From Chelonoidis abingdonii (taxonomy: Eukaryota > Chordata > Testudines > Testudinidae): a stretch of DNA of 64,000 nucleotides. The notes beneath the pieces are model-generated. The model was not told the DNA's origin. It saw nothing but the letters and a program-made list of their open reading frames with translations, and ran no database searches. Numbering within the stretch: position 1 is the first letter of the stretch; every line of letters begins with the position of its first letter. This document shows, in pieces, positions 41,832 through 54,600 of the stretch. The stretch spans positions 147,170,728 through 147,234,727 of the forward strand of contig NC_133773.1 in assembly GCF_003597395.2 (NCBI RefSeq), in the 5' to 3' direction. Position numbers and translations under genes: made by a program.

Positions 41832-42310
41832 CCTTGTGTCAGGCCAGCTAGTGGGGTTCTGGCGCCAGAGCCCGGCTCCCTCTCCCTGTGTCGGGCTGGC
41901 TCCGTGGGGCTCCGGGACCACAGCCCGGCTCCCTCTCCCTGTGTCGGGCCGGCTCTGTGGGGCTCCAGGACCAGAGCCCGGCTCCCTCTCCCTGTGTCGG
42001 GCCGGCTCTGTGGGGCTCCAGGACCAGAGCCCGGCTCCCTCTCCCTGTGTCGGGCCGGCTCTGTGGGGCTCCAGGACCAGAGCCCGGCTCCCTCTCCCTG
42101 TGTCGGGCCGGCTCTGTGGGGCTCCAGGACCAGAGCCCGGCTCCCTCTCCCTGTGTCGGGCCGGCTCTGTGGGGCTCCAGGACCAGAGCCCGGCTCCTTC
42201 TCCCTGTGTCGGGCCGGCTCCCTCTCCCTATGTTGGGCTGGCTCTGTGGGGCTCCGGGGCCAAAGCCTGGCTCCCTCTCCCTGTGTTGGGCCAGCTCTGT
42301 TGGCCTAACA
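41832..42310. repeat. 53-bp tandem array, ~9 copies, just before DOCK exon 1
   Basis: The unit contains CCCTCTCCCTGTGTCGGGCC and GGCTCTGTGGGGCTCC. Inner copies at 41941-42200 are almost identical; the edge copies vary. Since 53 is not a multiple of 3 and the unit has no stop, frames stay open across it. Confidence 0.88.
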
Positions 42311-42616
42311 GGGAAAGGCCCCAGAGTGAGCCCCTCAGTGCCCTGTTGCACTGAGTTCAGGAGCAAGCTGCTCCGTTGGCACTTGGGGCTGGGGGGTGTC
42401 TCTCGCTGGTGTCCCACAGCCCTTCGGTCTCTGCGTCGGGCGCACTCGGAACTGGCTGGGGAGAAGGGGCCGGTTGCAGGCTTTTTGCAGAGCCCAGCTG
42501 TGCTTAGAGGAAGTGGCCCAGGAAGGTTTGCACAAGCCGGTGAGACACACGTGACCCTGGCAGCTCAGCGGGAAGAACTAGCTGCCACACCGCACAGGGA
42601 CGGGCGCATCGCTGCA

Positions 42617-42659
42617 ATGGCCCCCTGGCTGCCCACCAAGAAGGAGAAGTATGGAGTTG
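42617..42659 (+). CDS. DOCK-A gene exon 1 (start codon)
   Basis: The start codon context is GCTGCAATGG, with G at +4 and C at -3, so a moderate Kozak. It encodes 14 residues plus one base and ends at GTT G/GTGAGT, phase 1, the phase needed by exon 2. A 53-bp tandem array ends about 300 bp upstream. A CACGTG box lies near 42548. The true 5' UTR limit is not visible. Confidence 0.82.
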
Positions 42660-45600
42660 GTGAGTGGTGCTACCTGGGCTGCAGCTTGGGCCACTGGGCC
42701 ACCACAGAGCCTGTGAGAGCTGAGTTGGGCCAGGATGCCCAGCTGCAGGGTGGGGCTGCAGATTTTATACTGCTGAGCCCTGTTTGGGCAGCTCTGGCCT
42801 GGAGGCCCTGCGAGCTGGGCACAGGGCCTCACGTCCAGTGAGCTCAGCCCCTGGGCTGGGGGGTAAGTGGGTCCCAGGTACCTGTGCTGGGTGGGGCTCA
42901 GGGGAGCTGGTCTGGGGGGGGCAGGGGCTGAGCGGTGTCTGGGCTCAGGGGTGGGGAGACTGAGCAGCATCAGGCTGAGCGGTGTCTGGGCTGGGAGGGG
43001 CTGAGCAGTGTCTGGGGGGGCAGGAGCTGAGCGGTATCTGGGTTTGGGGGTGGGGAAGCTGAGCAGCATCAGGCTGAGCGGTGTCTAGGCTAGGATGGCT
43101 GAGCGATGTCTGGGCTGGGGGGGCTGAATGGTGTCTGGAGGGGGCTGAGCAGTGTCTGGGGTGGGGGGGCTGCGCAGTGTCTGAAGGGGCTGAGCGGTGT
43201 CTGGGGAGGGGTGAGCGGTGTCTCAGGGGGCTGAGCAGTGTCTGAGCTGTGGGGGCTGAGCAGTGTCTGGGGCAGGGGCTAAGTGGTGTCTGGTCTAGGT
43301 GGTGGCTGGGGACCAGGGGGGCTGAGTGGTGGTGGTGGGGTGTCCTCGTGTCTCCCACTCCCCAGTGCCATGTTCATTTGCCCTGGGAGGTGCCGGCTCA
43401 ATGCTCTGGCTCTGGGGCTGGGGTCTAGGGGTGCTACAGACCCACAGGGCACGCTTGTCCCGGGGGCTGTGAGCTGGGGACAGGCCTGGGCTCCCGCCCG
43501 CCATGCTGGCTGTTGAAAAGCTGACTGGCGATCAGGATAACTGTTGACCCCTGAGGGGAATCGAGAACTGGGGTGAAGTCCCTAGGGCCGAGGTGGATTC
43601 TCCATCTGTTACAGAGTGTGGGGGAGTCTGGGCCCCGCACCCCATACTTCCTGCAGTTCACCGGGACTCTCAGCCAGGCAGTGACACAGAAGGTTTATTT
43701 AGACGACAGGAACAGAGTCCAAGACAGGCCTTGCAGGCACAGACAACGGGACCCCTCCCTTAGGTCCATCTGGAGGCCCCAGGGAGGGCACAGCCCTGTT
43801 GGTCAGGGCGCCCCTCTCCATTTCCCAGCAGCTCCAAACTGAAACTCCCTCCAACCTCCTCCCGGCTCCTCCCCCAGCCATTGTGTCCTTTGTCCAGTGT
43901 CCGGGAGAGGTGTCACCTGGCCTCCAACCCCCCTCCTGGGTGCTCAGGTTACATGCTCAGGTATCCTCCCTTCCCCAAGGCAGCCGTCCCAGCACAACTC
44001 CCCTGCAACCTTCCCAGGTCAATACTTCTCACTCGGCATTCAGAGAACACAGCATGAACATTCCCACTTCCTCACACCGTCCCTGACAGGTTTTCTCTGC
44101 AGACTGGCTGCTTTGCTAGCAGCTGTTCTCCCATGTTCTCGTGGGCCGGGCGTGGCCTGGGCCAACCCCGCTCACCCTAGACAATCGCAGGGCTCCCTGT
44201 GGCGTGGGGATGAGTTCTACCCCCGGCCCCGCTCACCCTAGACAATCGCAGGGCTCCCTGTGGCGTGGGGATGAGTTCTACCCCCGGCCCCGCTCGCCCT
44301 AGACAATCGCAGGGCTCCCTGTGGCGTGGGGATGAGTTCTACCCCCGGCCCCGCTCGCCCTAGACAATCGCAGGGCTCCCTGTGGCGTGGGGATGAGTTC
44401 TACCCCCGGCCCCGCTCGCCCTAGACAATCGCAGGGCTCCCTGTGGCGTGGGGATGAGTTCTACCCCCGGCCCCGCTCGCCCTAGACAATCGCAGGGCTC
44501 CCTGTGGCGTGGGGATGAGTTCTACCCCCGGCCCCGCTCGCCCTAGACAATCGCAGGGCTCCCTGTGGCGTGGGGATGAGTTCTACCCCCGGCCCCGCTC
44601 GCCCTAGACAATCGCAGGGCTCCCTGTGGCGTGGGGATGAGTTCTACCCCCGGCCCCGCTCACCCTAGACAATCGCAGGGCTCCCTGTGGCGTGGGGATG
44701 AGTTCTACCCCCGGCCCCGCTCGCCCTAGACAATCGCAGGGCTCCCTGTGGCGTGGGGATGAGTTCTACCCCCGGCCCCGCTCGCCCTAGACAATCGCAG
44801 GGCTCCCTGTGGCGTGGGGATGAGTTCTACCCCCGGCCCCGCTCGCCCTAGACAATCGCAGGGCTCCCTGTGGCGTGGGGATGAGTTCTACCCCCGGCCC
44901 CGCTCGCCCTAGACAATCGCAGGGCTCCCTGTGGCGTGGGGATGAGTTCTACCCCCGGCCCCGCTCGCCCTAGACAATCGCAGGGCTCCCTGTGGCGTGG
45001 GGATGAGTTCTACCCCCGGCCCCGCTCGCCCTAGACAATCGCAGGGCTCCCTGTGGCGTGGGGATGAGTTCTACCCCCGGCCCCGCTCACCCTAGACAAT
45101 CGCAGGGCTCCCTGTGGCGTGGGGATGAGTTCTACCCCCGGCCCCGCTCGCCCTAGACAATCGCAGGGCTCCCTGTGGCGTGGGGATGAGTTCTACCCCC
45201 GGCCCCGCTCGCCCTAGACAATCGCAGGGCTCCCTGTGGCGTGGGGATGAGTTCTACCCCCGGCCCCGCTCGCCCTAGACAATCGCAGGGCTCCCTGTGG
45301 CGTGGGGATGAGTTCTACCCCCGGCCCCGCTCGCCCTAGACAATCGCAGGGCTCCCTGTGGCGTGGGGATGAGTTCTACCCCCGGCCCCGCTCGCCCTAG
45401 ACAATCGCAGGGCTCCCTGTGGCGTGGGGATGAGTTCTACCCCCGGCCCCGCTCGCCCTAGACAATCGCAGGGCTCCCTGTGGCGTGGGGATGAGTTCTA
45501 CCCCCGGCCCCACTCGCCCTAGACAATCACAGGGCTCCCTGTGGCGTGGGGTTGAGTTCTACCCCCGGCCCCGCTCACCCTAGACAATCGCAGGGCTCCC

Positions 45601-48600
45601 TGTGGCATGGGGATGAGTTCTACCCCCGGCCCCGCTCTACATGCTCCGTCCTCTCCCCCATGCCCCCAGCAGGGACTCTGGGTTCAGCCCGACTCAGTCA
45701 GGTCACACATGGCGCACGGTGAGCCAGGGTCTGCCAGTGCTGCAGCCAGCCCGCAATGCACTGGGCAGCACTGCTGCTCCCCCATGCCCCCCGCCCCCGA
45801 GGCAGCGCCCTGCACAAGGCGGTGTCTCCTGCCTGCATCTCTTCCCCTTCCTGCTGGCTTTGCCCAGCCCTCGGAGCCACTGTAGTCCGACATTGAGTCC
45901 AGGCCTACGACTGCAGCATCCCTGGAGGGGCAGAGATGGCAGGAGGTGATGGCTGCAGAACTGTGTGTGCAGCACCCGCAGGTTCCCTGGGGGTGAACGC
46001 TTGCTCCCCATTCACAGGTGCTGCTGGCTGAGTCGGTATCCGCTCCTCACTGGCTTCTTCTCACCTGCCCTTCCCTCCAGGCCCAGAGACAGGGCAGCAA
46101 CCCCCTGCATCCTCCATGCAGCCCCGAGTGCCCCCTGCACCCTCCGTGCAGTCCCTCAACCCGGGGGAGGGACCATCTGCGCAGCCCCCAAGACCCCCTG
46201 CACCCTCTGTGCTGCCCCTGAGAACCCCTGCACAGCCCCCTGAGCTCCCCACCAATAACACGTGCCGGGCATGGGGGCCATACTGGTCCTCAGGGGCAGC
46301 AAGTGAGTTCTGAGCAGTATGGGTGGGGTCGGTGCGAGGTCTTGTCTATGTGAATCCATGCATCTGGGGCAGCCAGAGAGCCAAACCTCACCTCATATTC
46401 TCAGGTTGCATCACGATGGAATAGAGCCGGGGGCTCCTGCGCTGTAANNNNNNNNNNNNNNNNNNNNNNNNNNNNNNNNNNNNNNNNNNNNNNNNNNNNN
46501 NNNNNNNNNNNNNNNNNNNNNNNNNNNNNNNNNNNNNNNNNNNNNNNTTCAATACTGTTTACAGGCATTAACTGTGAAACATTAGCATAGCCCACCAGGC
46601 CTTTAAACATACAGTGTGTTTCTCATGGCTGCTTTCAACACGTTCAGGGACTTTCCATAGGACTTGGGCACATTGTACATTCTTACAATCTTGGTAAACA
46701 GCAACACATTGGTTACAAAATTAACCAATTAGCCGAACAACAACAAATTTATTGCAAGTGTCCATGCTACATCCTGTTTGCATGCCAGATCCTTTGGCAC
46801 AACACCACTGGGGCTTTGACACCTTAGGAAGGCGCCAAACCAGTGGCTTCCCTTGCAACACTAGCCCTCTCTTCCTCTTGTCGCTGCAGGACAAAACGCC
46901 TGAATTCTCTGATAACCAATCACTGTCTGATGGGGTGGGGCTTTTCTGGCCAACAGCTGTTAGCAAGTTTCCTCCTTCTCCTGCCAGCCAGGCAATCTGC
47001 ACCAACACATGACATACTAGCTTTTAGATTTTAGCTGCTCCCATTTTAAGGCTGGACTCTGTCTTACAGAGACACCCCACAAATTGCAAATAGTTGGAGG
47101 GTGAAGTCTGCCTTGCTCTTCCCTGCCTCACTCGAGCTTTCAGTCATAAAACCCATTTAGCTCTCGAAAACACCACGCAACCAAAATCTGTTCTTAGAAC
47201 CTGAAGCACAGACTGCCTCACTCACAGAAACTAGCATGGAGACATTCCTGTCCCAACAACATATGTCTTCCCAAAAGCTGGCACACACACCACCTGATTA
47301 CAGGGGCTGCTTAAGTTTCTTAACAGCTTTTTACTTCATCTGAGTTTTTCTTAAGCTACCCACCACTGGAATCTTTCAAAAGGAAAGTACATGGATCCTT
47401 CACAATAGAAAACTTGGCTGTTAGGCACTGATACTTTCTTGATTAATCACATACACACCCTTCAGTTGCAGAATGCTTGCACAGATTACTCTGAGGATTT
47501 CTTTTCCATGAGATTTTTTAAACAGCAATTCATCCACTCTCCAAGAAATTTGTCCTTCCCTCTTCATCTAGGGCTTGCTCTAAAGGAACACTTTCCTGAA
47601 GCCACAACAGACTCTTTCTGGGTTCTACTTACATCCAGATTACTCTGCCCATCAGACGATTCCCTCACACAATTCCTTTTAGGCAAACTCATAGACTTTT
47701 CTAGATAAAGGCTAGAAGCATTCTCTTCCTTGGCCATGAACAAGTTAGGAATCTTTCTTTCTACTAAAACTGTTAGTGAGGTATACACTTACTCACCTTT
47801 CTGCTCTCCTCTTTGCCGGCTGGGGTATCACTCTGTCAGACAGAGCTGCTACCCCCTTTTCCAACCACACATTAGCAATTGCAAAACTACAAGCACCAGA
47901 ATTGGTCTGATCTTCTGGATTTTGCTAATGACACTAACTGGATGCCACCTAGTTATAATGCCATTCTCCCCGTAGAACCAAACTTAGGATATTCTTCCTC
48001 CTGGGCTTTAGATGAATTTGAACCAACTCTGAGACAATGCATCCCCCAACCATCACAGGCTGAAAGGCACCCTTCTGTCTGCTTCACAGACACATTCTCC
48101 TTCACCAGACACATCATATAACAAGCTGGGATTTTCCTTCCCTTGTCCAGCCACAGGGGCTTTCACAGACAACTGCTTGGAGACTCGAGGTAGCTTCCTC
48201 CAAGGCAAGTCAATACCCCTGACACACCACAGGCACATTTCTTTACTGTCACATTCCTCCACAACAGGGAACAGGTAAGGATAGGGACATTCCTTTTCCA
48301 CTATTCCTGTCTCCCAACGCTGACTAGACCAACCATCTGACACAAGGCTGCCTAGGCTCATACCAAACTTTCTCACCAGTAACCCATTGCCACTTCCAAC
48401 AGATAAACTGCTGCTTTTTCAGCTACACTGAGCTACTTCCAGCAAATCAAGTTACCCTTTTTCAGGTTCACTTTTAATAGAGCTGTATTAGCTAACAATT
48501 CATTACCACAACACAAAATTTACCTTTCCTTTCCTCAGTTAGGGCTTCACCTGACATTTACTTCAATCTGCTCCTGAGAAACATTTCTCCCAATGAGGAG

Positions 48601-51600
48601 CTTTTGCTTAGATCTAACTCCAGATTCACTTCTGAGACATTAGACAGACATTTAGAAACTCCACTCACAGACACACTGGCTTTCTTGCACAGACAACAGC
48701 TATTACCGCCCAGGTTAGACCCATCTCCCCTGGCCATGGCAAACTGGTTAGACACAGAAAACTGCCCAGAGTAATACCACATATTAACAGTAGTTATAAA
48801 TGGGATAGTCAGAGGATACAATTTCTGGTATCTTTCCTTCTTCTTTGAATTGGATCCGCGCAAAGTCTGCAGTTTCCTGTTCCATCTTGCGATCCCTGTT
48901 GTATCTTGTAAACTTCTCTTCAGCAGCCCGTAACATCAGATGCCCCTTATGACTCTTCTTTCCTGATTCGCGTGCCCCATTAACAGCTATCTCAGTTCTT
49001 GAATTTGTAGCTTTCTGTTTTAAAGCTATTCCCTTTCAGAACACAAAATCTTCCCAGGGCTTTTTATAAGACCCTTCATATGCTCCTTGCTCACCCATTG
49101 CAACTGCTCTTTAACCAACCAAACCTCAATCAAATTTCAAATTTAGGATAGTGTGGGGTTCTGACCGCAAAAGCTTAATTGCCTGGTTTGTGATCCTAGC
49201 ACCACTACGCACTAGGACGAATGTGGTTTTTCTGGCGGGACCCAAACTGAGAGTGCCAAATCAGGACCAATTGCTCAAACGAGGGCAGTACAGCCCCAAG
49301 CTGGGTTTTTTCCACCCTCTAAGGCAAACCAAAAACAGCAGCACAAAGACTTCGGTGTCACCCCTCTGGCTAACCGCAAGTCACACAAAGCAATTTCCTA
49401 GACACTCCAGTCTGCCAGTATCACCCAGTCCCACACGTCCTGGGGATGAATGGTTTATGAAAAACCCACACACCCAGGTAAAAGAACAGATTTCTCAACC
49501 GATCCCAAAGACCAAGCCCCGCGAGACGCCCAGGTCAATATAACCCCTCAGATCATACCCACAAATCACGCTAGCTGTTGCCAGTCCTTTAGAATCTAAA
49601 ATCTAAAGGTTTTATCAATAAAAAGGAAAAAAGATAGGAGGTGAGAAGCTAGAAATGGGTTAAAACTGAAATCAATTACATACAGTAATGGCAAAGTCCT
49701 TAGTTCAGGCTGTAGACAGAGATGATAACTGCTGGTTCAAAATTGAGTCTCTGGAGTACATCCCCCCGCTGGATGGTCATTCAGTCCCTTGTGTAGGAGC
49801 TTCAGCTTGCAGCAAAGTCCCCTCCAGAGTTTACAGAACAGGATTGAAGACAAAATGGGAGATCAGGCCCTTCGCCTTATATAGACTTTTCCAGGTGTAA
49901 GAACACTTAGTCTCTTTGTTCCTCACTTGGAAAGTTACAGCAAAAATGGAGTTTGGCAGTCACATGGCCAGTTCTGCTCAACTCCAGTGAGTCACAGGCG
50001 TATCCGCCTTCTCTGCAATGGGTCATTGTGTTAGTTGATGGTCCCTTAATGGCCATCAAAGCAGGCTAAGCAAGAGCCGACACCAGCTTGTCTGAACTTT
50101 TCCAGTAACGACAGACAAGTTGAAAATACAGACAATACCCACAGCCCAATATTCATAAACTTCAACTACAGAAAATGATACAGATATACAGACAGCATAA
50201 TCCTAACCAGTAACCCGTAACTGGTCTTAGACACCTATAATGACCCCTTTACAAGGATTTGGTGGCCACTGACAGAACCGTGGTTGCAAACTTTCGACCC
50301 ATGTTCTATATGGTTCCCATTTATATCAATAACATCAACAGGGTTCTGGTTCATCATGTTTTTAAGCATCATCTTCAGCACCCGTTGAAGCCTTTTCCAC
50401 CAGACCGTTGGACCTGGGGGTGGTACGCTGAGGCCAGTTATGCTGGACCCACATTTTCTCACAAGCGCCGGAAGCAGGGCGACATAAGTTGGACCCTGGT
50501 CCGTTAAGACTTCCTTGGGGAACCCCACCCCGGTGAAAATTGTCAGCAGCGCATCTGCCACCGGTGTCGCTTTGCGATAGGGACAAAGGCCAGCGCCTCG
50601 GGTAGCGGAGTGGCGAAATCCACCCCAAACCAGGTTGTATTTCTTCCCAAGCCAGGTCGTCTTGCTGAGAGGTCCCACTATACTCCAATCGCCCCTTCTG
50701 AAAGGTTCTTCATGATGGGTAAAGGCCTCAAAGCTGCTTTCCCCCTTGTCCCGGGCCTTCCCCACCCTCTTGGCAGAGGGTCAACAGGATGTGGCAGCAC
50801 TGTCGACCTGGTAAAGACGCTCAAGGCCAGTAAAAGTTCTGTAGCAGCCTCTGCTGGTGCGCCGGATTCACCTGGTGTCCTGGCGAGAGGGATGTCCATG
50901 GGCCAGATACAGTAGCTTGTGGAAGAACTTCTGGGACGCATCCCAGCTGCTTCCTGATCCCCATGACCCCTACTTCCCCTGGGGGAGCCCATTCTCGTAG
51001 CAGGAACCCCTTCTCCCACAGGAACCTCTCCTTGCAACCTCTCCAGGGTTCCGTACCCGCTACTGAGGTCAGCCCGGTCCGCGCTGGGCTTCCGCAAGGA
51101 GGAATCTTTCTGCAACTAGGCCTGAACTCAGCAGCTGGAAACAGGGATGGGGACCGGCTACTCTCTGCTGGCTGGGTCTGAGGCCGCAGCCTCTCTAAGG
51201 CCCATGCCCCGGGGCGTTCCCGCGCCCCAGGTAGGGGTCCTGCACATCGGGCCGAGTACCTTCCCCATTGCGGGGTGCAGTGCCCTTTGCCCGACTCTGA
51301 ACGAAGTCACTACAGGGCACTCTGGGTGTTACTAGGCCAGTCCTACGAGGTCCCCTCCCATTTAACAAGGTCCGTGGGCAAATGTGGGTGTACTCCCACG
51401 CCTTGGGGCCATCGCTTGGCCCCCCACTTCAGGTGTACCCTCACCACGGGCACCTTTGAATGGGGTCCGCGCCAACAGCCCATCAGGGTCAGGTCAAATG
51501 ATCGCACCATTCGTCTGAGGCCACCCCTCGGGCCGGGCAAAGCGTAACCACCCATTTCTGGCCGTGTCCCCAGTATCCCAAGTGACCCTCCCTCCATCTA

Positions 51601-54600
51601 CCTCCAGGGAAAAAAGGCACTCTTCCGGAGGGGCAGCCCCGCACCCACCTGGTAAACCAAAAACGCCGGAGCACTGGAGCATCCAGCCCCCCAGAGGAGC
51701 TGACCTGGGGACTCCTCCCTCCTTCACAGGTGGTATGTTGCCAGCCCCCCTTTCCTGGGAAGGTAGCCACTTCCTCTGACTGGGTTTTTTACCCAGTCCA
51801 ACGCCTCGCGGGTTGGATCTGCTTGTATCTGTCCTGCAGCTTGGGGCATTGGGCCCGTATGAGCCTTGTTGGCGCACATGATAGCAGCCCATTCCATGGT
51901 CCGCCTTGAGTGGGTCGGAGGGACCTGACCGACCTAGATGTTCCCCTTTTGGAGGGTTCTCCATAGGCCCCGTGCTGGAGGTCCCATGATGACTCTCTAT
52001 CTGCATTGAGGCAGGCCTGTTTCTTCGAGACGCCTCCTTGCTTCCCATCCCTGCCCAACTGTCCACAAATTGGTTGGCCAGCTGGCCTGTTGCTGGCGGG
52101 TTCTCCGGCTTCTGGTCCTCAACCACAGCCTCGGGTCGGAACGGGCACTGCTCATATACAGGTGCTCCAGATGGAACCGGTCAAGCAGGTTCCTCTTAGT
52201 TTGGGCCCCGCTGTCACACTTGCGGGGCACACCCCTGCGCCTGTTTGGCCAGTTGTAAGGTATGTCTCACGAGTTTTACGCTGGCTCCGAACTTTTTCCG
52301 GTACAATCTCAGGAGTCAGCCCAAACTCGCGGAGCAGGGCCTGTTTGAACAGTTCGTAGTTCCCACCGCCTCCGCCAGCCTTTCAGTCGGCTGTACACCT
52401 CCACAGGCTGTGGAGGTCCAGTAAGGGGAGATTGAGATCCTGCTCTGCAGGGCCAACCCTGTGCAGCTTGCAGGCATTTCAAAGGCCGTCAGGAAGGTAT
52501 CTATGTCCTCCCTCCTTACGCCGGGCCAGCAAGTGCTTATCAAAGCTCTTTGTAGGCTTGGTCCCCGCTCACTCACTGCAGCCAAGGGCCTCACGCTCCT
52601 CAGCCGGGCCAGGTCCATCTCATCTTTTAGCGCTGGTTCTCCTCATGTTTAACGCTGTTTTCCTTCTCCTCCACTCTTGCCTCCTAACTCGACCCTCCTC
52701 CTGTCTCCAGCTCATTTCATTTCCACCGCATCTTCTCCATGGATGCCGAAGCGTCGCCGGGAGGATGCCTGCTGGCGGGGTGAGCTTCGCCGGCAGATCC
52801 CCGCTGGCCGGGGGGGCACAGGTGCCCTCGGAATCGCTGGCCTCCTCCCCGGCCTTCCCCTAGGCCTAGGAAGGGGGGGTCTCGGGACAGCCCTCAGCCC
52901 GCTGGCTGAGCACTCCCAGCGGGACAGACAGCTGTGCCTGCGCTGCATCTGCCACTGCTTCCTCAGAGACAGGGCTCCGTTCAAATTCGAACAATTCCCT
53001 CCTCCAGCTGGCATCAGCCTGGGTCTTTGGTGAGAGCCTCCTCTGTGCAGCCCCCCTCTGCTTGCACAGACTCCAGCAGGGTCACCTTGCACCGCTTGGC
53101 ATACATCTTCCTGCTGGTCACTCACAGGGCCGGGGTGCTCGCTGCTCCCCACAGTTTTCCAGGGGGACGCCCTAGTGCACCAGCCCTTCTTGAGGTCACC
53201 ACCTCCATCTGGCCAAGGTCGAGCTGCGACTCCTCCGCCCCAGGACGCGCTCGCTGCAATCCCCCGGGGACCCTGTTACTGCAAAGTCCTTCTCACTGGG
53301 CAACACTCCAGAGTTAACCACCCCTTTGTTTTACTGCTCCCACAGTCCACTTAACTGCAGGAAGCGGCCGTCCACAAGGGGTGCATATCTCCGCCGCTGC
53401 CACAGTTTGTCAGGAGTGTGGGGGAGTCCGGCCCTGCACCCTCTTCCTGGACCCCACAGGGACTCTTAGCCAGCCAGTAAAAACAGAAGGTTTATTGGAC
53501 ACAGAACAGGAACGGCAGGTTACAGAGAGTTGCAGGCGAACAGTCAGGACCCTCAATCGAGTCCTTCTGGGCTTCAGGGGCTTGGATCACCAAGTTAGGA
53601 TACGCCTGAATTCCGCCCCACAGCCCCAAACCCAAACTGAAACTACTCCCTCCTGCCAGCCCCTTCCCTTTGTCCTCCTCCCAGGCAAAGGTGTTGACCT
53701 TCTTACCTTACCTAGCTCAGGTTCCAGGCTCTGGTATAGCGTCCATCTCCTAAAGTCCTCCCCTGCTCTCCCTCGTCCCTACAAGACAGCCCCTACTCCA
53801 TCACATCTGGATGCATGGTGATGGGACACCGAGGGCTGTGGGGCTGTGCATGGCAAGTGGGTGGGAACTTAAGCCACTTGGAGTGCAGTTGCGATTTTCT
53901 GTTCTTTCTGCTTAGGATCCCACAGGGCGGCTCATCCCCAGGGCATCTCCCCCGCCTGTCTCTCCTCAGAGCAGCAGCTGCAGCAGCCAGTGTCTTGTTT
54001 TGGGAGGGGTTTTTACAGCAATACCCATGTGGTCATGTCAGAGATCTCTGCTGGGCGCAGCAGGCAGGGTGGGCTGACCCATAGTTCCTGGAGGTTCATT
54101 CCACAGCCTGGCACCGGCCCCTGACACACCTCAGGTGCCAGCACACACGGCTTCACCCTGGTGCTGATGGGTCCCAGAGGCCCTGGCAGCCTCCTCCCGG
54201 GGCTCTTTCAACTCTGGGCTGAGGGTGCACGTTGGAGGTAAGGCCTGAGACCTTGAACCTGGAAGTTGAAGTTTTGTGCAGCTCTTTGTGTGATATTTTA
54301 TGCAAATTACTTAATGAGCTAATTTGCATGCTTAGAATTGTGCATATTTAATAGTTTGGCTTGTTACCACACCCTGCCTCGAGCAGAGGGCGGGTGTGCA
54401 GCTGCTGGCTGCTGGGGGCCACTGAGTGGTGGTGGGTGCTGGTGACCTGCGCTGTTGGCTGCTGAAGGCTGCAAGGGTCCTGGGATGGAGGGTGGGTGGC
54501 AGCTGGGGGTGGGACCCTGGTGCCAATAGAGGGTGCCCCTAGCTGGGCCAGTGGGAGAACAGGGGGAGGAGGCGCCCAGCTGCCTGCAGAGCTACCCCCC

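Noticed and set aside
41888..42841. 317-codon open frame through the 53-bp array
   Set aside because: The unit has no stop and is open in every plus frame, so length means little. Only the last part from 42617 has homology.
42945..43358. 137-codon His- and Pro-rich minus frame
   Set aside because: It reads the complement of the G-rich tandem; no domain.
43612..44092. 3' LTR of the second gypsy copy
   Set aside because: Same family and orientation, but clearly a different subfamily from the LTR at 53408, with a gap and an ERV between them.
44165..45637. Regular direct repeats that could suggest a CRISPR array
   Set aside because: The 61-bp units follow each other with no unique spacers, in a vertebrate intron. 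It is a satellite array.
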